Shown here: in pieces, positions 60,996 through 64,000 of the stretch
Layout of the letters: each line of letters begins with the position of its first letter
Position numbering within the stretch: the stretch's first letter is position 1
From: Armatimonadota bacterium
GTDB lineage: Bacteria; Armatimonadota; UBA10988
Length of the DNA: 64,000 nucleotides
NCBI GenBank assembly: GCA_016235455.1
Contig: JACRKZ010000021.1
Location: forward strand, 1-64,000
Direction of reading: 5' to 3'
Notes under the pieces: generated by a model
Database searches by the model: none
What the model saw: only the letters and a program-made list of their open reading frames with translations
Told to the model about the DNA's origin: nothing
Program-made: the position numbers and the translations under genes

Positions 60996-61022
60996 GCGGA
61001 CCTGGAGGTCCGCGCTCCCAGG
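60996..61022. repeat. Solo unit of the variable-stem repeat
   Basis: GCGGACCTGGAGGTCCGC followed by GCTCCCAGG has the same conserved end as the element at 60833-60962, but its stem sequence is different and self-complementary. It ends 6 bases before the -10 of the helicase promoter. Confidence 0.65.
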
Positions 61023-61027
61023 CGGCG

Positions 61028-61033
61028 TACAAT
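61028..61033 (+). promoter_or_regulatory. -10 element immediately before the helicase gene
   Basis: TACAAT at 61028-61033 lies 7 bases from the ATG at 61041, so transcription would begin at or next to the start codon (leaderless). There is no ribosome-binding sequence between them, which supports this. Confidence 0.55.
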
Positions 61034-61040
61034 AGTTCTC

Positions 61041-63353
61041 ATGGACGTCGACCGCTTCCTCGCCGAACTCCAAGCCGACCGCCACTACCGCAAGCAGCTC
61101 GTGGTGCATCACATCCTGCCCCCGCGGCCCGCGCGCACCGCCGAACTCGACCCGCCGATGCCCGGGGAACTGGCCCAGGCACTGGCGCGGGAGGGGATCC
61201 GCCAGCTCTATACCCATCAGGTCGCCGCGGTCGATGCCGCGCGCGCTGGGCGCGATGCCATCGTCGTCACCGGCACCGCCAGCGGCAAGACGCTGGGCTA
61301 CACCATTCCCATCGTCGAGACCATTCTGGCCGACCGGCAGGCGCGGGCGTTGTGCCTGTTTCCGCTCAAGGCGCTGGCCGCCGACCAGCAGCGCAAGCTG
61401 GCCGATCTGGGGCTGTGGCGGTCGGTGCGGGTCGGCACCTACGACGGCGACACGCCCGAGCATGACCGGCGGTCCATCCGGCAGAACGCGCATGTCGTCA
61501 TGACCAACCCCGACATGCTGCACCAGGCCATTCTGCCGCACCACTCGCTGTGGGCCGACTTCCTGGCCAATCTCAAGTATGTCATCGTCGACGAGGTGCA
61601 CACCTACCGCGGCGTGTTCGGCTCCCATGCGGCGCTGGTCTTTCGGCGCCTGCTGCGGCTCTGCGAGCGCTATGGCAGCCGGCCCACGTTCCTCTGCTCC
61701 AGCGCCACCATCGGCAATCCCGTGGAGTTGGCCGAGCGGCTGACCGGGCGCGACGACTGGGTGTTCATCGACGAGAACGGCGCGCCGGCCGGCCAGCGGC
61801 ATGTGGTGGTCTGGAACCCGCCCATCGTCAACGAGGCCGCCGGTCTGCGCCGCAGCGGCGCCGTCGAGGCGACGTACATCCTGGCGGACCTCGTGGAGCA
61901 GGGCACGCGCACACTGGCCTTCACCTTCTCGCGCGAGGAGGCCGAGCTGGTGCTGCGCTACCTGCGCGCCGCGCTCGACTCGCGTGGGCCGGGCCTGGTG
62001 GCCAAGGTGGCCGCCTATCGCGCGGGCTATCTGGCCGCCGAGCGCCGTGAACTCGAACGCCAGATCGGCGAAGGCGAGCTGACGGCGTTGGTCTCCACGG
62101 TGGCCCTGGAGGCGGGCATCGACATCGGCGCGCTGGACGTAGCGGTGGTCATCGGGTATCCCGGCACGCTGGCCGGCTTCTGGCAGCAGGCGGGCCGCGC
62201 CGGCCGCCGCGGCGATGAGTCGCTGGCCATCCTGGTCACGCGCTCCAGCCTCGTCGACCAGTTCTACGCCCAGCACCCCGAGATGCTCTGGAGCCGGCCC
62301 ACCGAGGAGGCGCGCATCGACCCGAGCAACGTCTACATCCTCGGCGGGCATCTGCTCTGCGCGGCGCACGAGCAGCCGCTGACCGACGCCGATCTGGAGC
62401 GCTTCGGGCCGGGCGCGGCCGACCTGCTGCCCATCTTCGTCGACGAGGGCTACCTGACCAAGACGTCGACCGGCTGGATGTTCTGTGCCGACTGCTATCC
62501 CGCGGGCAGCCTCAACCTGCGCTCGGCCACCGACGAGCGCTGGCAACTCGTGGAGGAAGGCACCGGCCGCGTGCTGGAGACCGACGAGGGCACGCGCATC
62601 TGGGACCGCTACTACCCCGGCGCGATTCACCTGCACCAGGGCGAGCAGTATCTGGTCAAGGAGACCTCGGTCGAGCGCCGGCAGGTGGTACTGGAGGCGG
62701 TGGAGGTGCCCTACTTCACCAACCCCGCGCTGCACATCGACGTGGCCGTGCTGGAGACGACGTCCGAGCGCCCGCTCGGCCCGCTGACCATCGGCTTTGG
62801 CGATGTGGTGGTGACCCGGCAGACCATCGGCTTCCAGCAGATCGCCACCAAGGGCCGTGAGATCCTGCAGGCCTTCGACCTGAGCTGCCCGGCGCGCACC
62901 ATGGAGACCGCCGCGCTGTGGATCACCCCCTCGGCGCAGTTGCAGGAACAACTGATGGCCCACGGCCACGACCTGCTGGGCAGTATGCACGCCGTGGAGC
63001 ACGCGCTGGCCGCCGCGCTGCCGTTGGTGGCGCTGTGCGATGTGCGCGATGTGCAGGGCAGCAGCACGCTGGACCACCCGAACCTGGGCCCCGCGGCGAC
63101 GTTCCTCTACGACACCTTCCCCGGCGGCATCGGCCTGGCCGAGCGCGGCTACGAGGCCATCGAGGCGCTGTGGCGGCGGACGCTGGAGGTGGTGGCCAGT
63201 TGCCCCTGCGAGACCGGCTGCCCGGCCTGCGTGCAGGCCAGCTTCTGCGGGTCAGCCAATCAGCCGCTGGACAAGGCCGGGGCGTTGGCGGTGCTGTGGG
63301 CGGGGGCGCGCTCAGAGCACCGATCAACAGATGACGCAGACGGACGCAGATAG
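61041..63353 (+). CDS. DEAD/DEAH-box helicase of the MrfA/YprA (DUF1998-containing) family
   Basis: The 770-residue protein has a Q-like YTHQ, Walker A GTASGKT (78-84), DEVH Walker B (VIVDEVHTYRGVFGSH), SAT (SSATIGNP), motif VI QQAGRAGRRG and a C-terminal four-Cys zinc site (CPCETGCPACVQASFC, about 720-736). MrfA-type helicases act in mitomycin-type DNA damage repair with the exonuclease MrfB, which is not adjacent. The last eight or so residues and the stop codon are inside the inverted repeat at 63321-63396, so its C-terminal end has been supplied by a repeat. Confidence 0.92.
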   Translation: MDVDRFLAELQADRHYRKQLVVHHILPPRPARTAELDPPMPGELAQALAREGIRQLYTHQVAAVDAARAGRDAIVVTGTASGKTLGYTIPIVETILADRQARALCLFPLKALAADQQRKLADLGLWRSVRVGTYDGDTPEHDRRSIRQNAHVVMTNPDMLHQAILPHHSLWADFLANLKYVIVDEVHTYRGVFGSHAALVFRRLLRLCERYGSRPTFLCSSATIGNPVELAERLTGRDDWVFIDENGAPAGQRHVVVWNPPIVNEAAGLRRSGAVEATYILADLVEQGTRTLAFTFSREEAELVLRYLRAALDSRGPGLVAKVAAYRAGYLAAERRELERQIGEGELTALVSTVALEAGIDIGALDVAVVIGYPGTLAGFWQQAGRAGRRGDESLAILVTRSSLVDQFYAQHPEMLWSRPTEEARIDPSNVYILGGHLLCAAHEQPLTDADLERFGPGAADLLPIFVDEGYLTKTSTGWMFCADCYPAGSLNLRSATDERWQLVEEGTGRVLETDEGTRIWDRYYPGAIHLHQGEQYLVKETSVERRQVVLEAVEVPYFTNPALHIDVAVLETTSERPLGPLTIGFGDVVVTRQTIGFQQIATKGREILQAFDLSCPARTMETAALWITPSAQLQEQLMAHGHDLLGSMHAVEHALAAALPLVALCDVRDVQGSSTLDHPNLGPAATFLYDTFPGGIGLAERGYEAIEALWRRTLEVVASCPCETGCPACVQASFCGSANQPLDKAGALAVLWAGARSEHRSTDDADGRR

Positions 63354-63396
63354 CGGGCGGGAATCATCAGCGTCCTTCTGCGTCATCTGTTGATCG
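63321..63396. repeat. 27-bp inverted repeat spanning the helicase stop codon
   Basis: Arms 63321-63347 and 63370-63396 match at 26 of 27 positions around a 22-base loop that carries the helicase TAG. It lies between the convergent helicase and mqnC genes. The arm pattern (GATGACGCAGACGGACGC) resembles dispersed intergenic repeats of other bacteria. Confidence 0.75.
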
Positions 63397-63402
63397 CGAC
63401 AC

Positions 63403-64000
63403 CTACACCAGCCCGTACAGCGTCGTCCGCCGCTGCGCCTGATACCCGGCATCCTCGATCAGCCGCGTCATCTCGGCCAGCGGCATCTCGTCGGTGTGGT
63501 CGGTGCCGGCGGCGGAGACGACGTTCTCCTCGATCATCGTGCTGCCGAAGTCATTCACGCCGAACTGCAGGCTGATCTGGGCGATCTTGGCGCCCTGGGT
63601 GACCCACGAGGCCTGGAAGTTGTCGACGTTGTCGAGCATCAGCCGCGCGACGGCCAGCGTGCGCAGGTAGTCGAACCCGCTGGTGCGGTGGTTGGCCAGC
63701 GTCTCCCCCAACGGCGTGCCGTCGGGCTGGAAGTTCCAGGGGATGAACGCCGTGAAGCCGCCCGTCTCGTCCTGCAGCTCGCGCACACGCAGCAGGTGCG
63801 AGAGTCGCTGGTCGAGCGTCTCCACCGTGCCATACATCATCGTCGCCGAGGTGCGCAGGCTGAGTTGGTGCGCCTCTCGCATGACGTCCAGCCACTCGCC
63901 GGTGGTCTCCTTGTGCGGCGCGATGACCTGGCGCACCTCGTCGTCGAGCAGTTCGGCGCCGGCGCCGGGGATGCTGCCCAGCCCAGCCGCAGCGAGACGC
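63403..64000 (-). CDS. mqnC: Cyclic dehypoxanthinyl futalosine synthase (partial, 3' part)
   Basis: The gene runs off the right edge; about 199 C-terminal residues are visible. SIPGAGAELLDDEVRQVIAPHK, ATMMYGTVET, GGFTAFIPWNFQP, LDNVDNFQASWVTQG and FGVNDFGSTMIEENVV match MqnC. This radical-SAM enzyme forms the cyclic intermediate of the futalosine menaquinone pathway. The CxxxCxxC cluster motif is beyond the window. MqnA, E and D are not seen here. Confidence 0.92.
   Translation of the reverse strand, partial: RLAAAGLGSIPGAGAELLDDEVRQVIAPHKETTGEWLDVMREAHQLSLRTSATMMYGTVETLDQRLSHLLRVRELQDETGGFTAFIPWNFQPDGTPLGETLANHRTSGFDYLRTLAVARLMLDNVDNFQASWVTQGAKIAQISLQFGVNDFGSTMIEENVVSAAGTDHTDEMPLAEMTRLIEDAGYQAQRRTTLYGLV

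Noticed and set aside
60387-63077. 896-residue minus-strand frame across the sulfatase and helicase
   Set aside because: Antisense artefact spanning two clear genes and the repeats between them.
1-64000. CRISPR arrays, tRNA or rRNA genes, prophage or transposase genes
   Set aside because: None was recognised by eye on either strand; the direct repeats seen are short, isolated and not regularly spaced. A covariance-model scan would settle tRNA and small RNA absence.

Overview
The window is a gene-dense, high-GC chromosomal segment from a diderm bacterium. Evidence for an outer membrane is a LpxL/HtrB-type acyltransferase, a TolC-family channel with an RND pump, and many secreted or lipoprotein products. 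It makes menaquinone by the futalosine route (mqnC at the right edge), matures c-type cytochromes by a System I-like set (ccmC, a ccmD-like gene, ccmE) and makes tetrapyrroles (hemA plus a precorrin-2 dehydrogenase). I cannot place the organism firmly. A deep-branching diderm lineage such as Armatimonadota or a neighbouring candidate phylum is only a low-confidence guess. No rRNA, tRNA, CRISPR array, prophage or transposase was seen.

Layout from left to right. 1-5.6 kb: a secreted PEGA protein and a secreted Ig-like protein in one operon, a CoxE-like VWA protein and a lipid A-type acyltransferase. 5.65-13.1 kb: a minus-strand divalent-cation HME-RND efflux operon (inner-membrane pump, very long multi-hairpin adaptor, TolC-like channel, small His/Cys-containing secreted protein) behind a promoter carrying a palindrome between -35 and -10. 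13.3-16.3 kb: an orphan acidic 646-residue protein and a higB-higA toxin-antitoxin operon with a third small gene. 16.3-21.5 kb: a Gfo/Idh/MocA oxidoreductase, then ccmC-ccmD-ccmE-sirC-hemA-hemX. 21.5-27 kb: a tandem metallo-beta-lactamase protein, a cold-shock protein, a nucleotide-sugar epimerase, glmM and a left-handed beta-helix acyltransferase. 27-36 kb: a polytopic membrane protein, a hybrid histidine kinase, a PH-like membrane protein, a GAF/HD-GYP protein, map and a small membrane protein.

36-43.2 kb is a minus-strand run: glmS, sfsA, a P-type ATPase relative that has lost its catalytic motifs, a KdsC-like HAD protein that has lost its nucleophile, a metallophosphoesterase carrying an in-frame palindromic repeat, a LOG-family protein and a cytidylate kinase-like protein. 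43.3-48.7 kb is the classical rpsO-pnp-M16 peptidase-dapB series, in which PNPase carries a long Arg/Gly/Asp-rich tail. 49-54.4 kb: an Old Yellow Enzyme-family flavoprotein, L-serine ammonia-lyase, an ornithine cyclodeaminase-family enzyme and two different nuoB genes side by side without other complex I genes. 54.4-64 kb: a zinc-ribbon membrane protein, a DUF3160 lipoprotein, an orphan MalF/MalG-type permease pair, a sulfatase, an MrfA/YprA-type helicase and the 3' part of mqnC.

Promoters are unusually readable. Several have TTGACA/TTGACG, a 16-18 bp spacer and TAGAAT, TACAAT or TACCAT, often with an extended TG, and a few lie so close to the start codon that leaderless transcripts are predicted. 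Intergenic DNA holds several inverted-repeat families. The most unusual points are the adjacent pair of degenerate HAD-fold proteins (38.5-40.6 kb), the palindromic insertion read through in frame (38.0 kb), the Cys-type CcmE, the multi-hairpin efflux adaptor and the CGCTCCCAG-ended variable-stem repeats at 48.7 and 60.8 kb.
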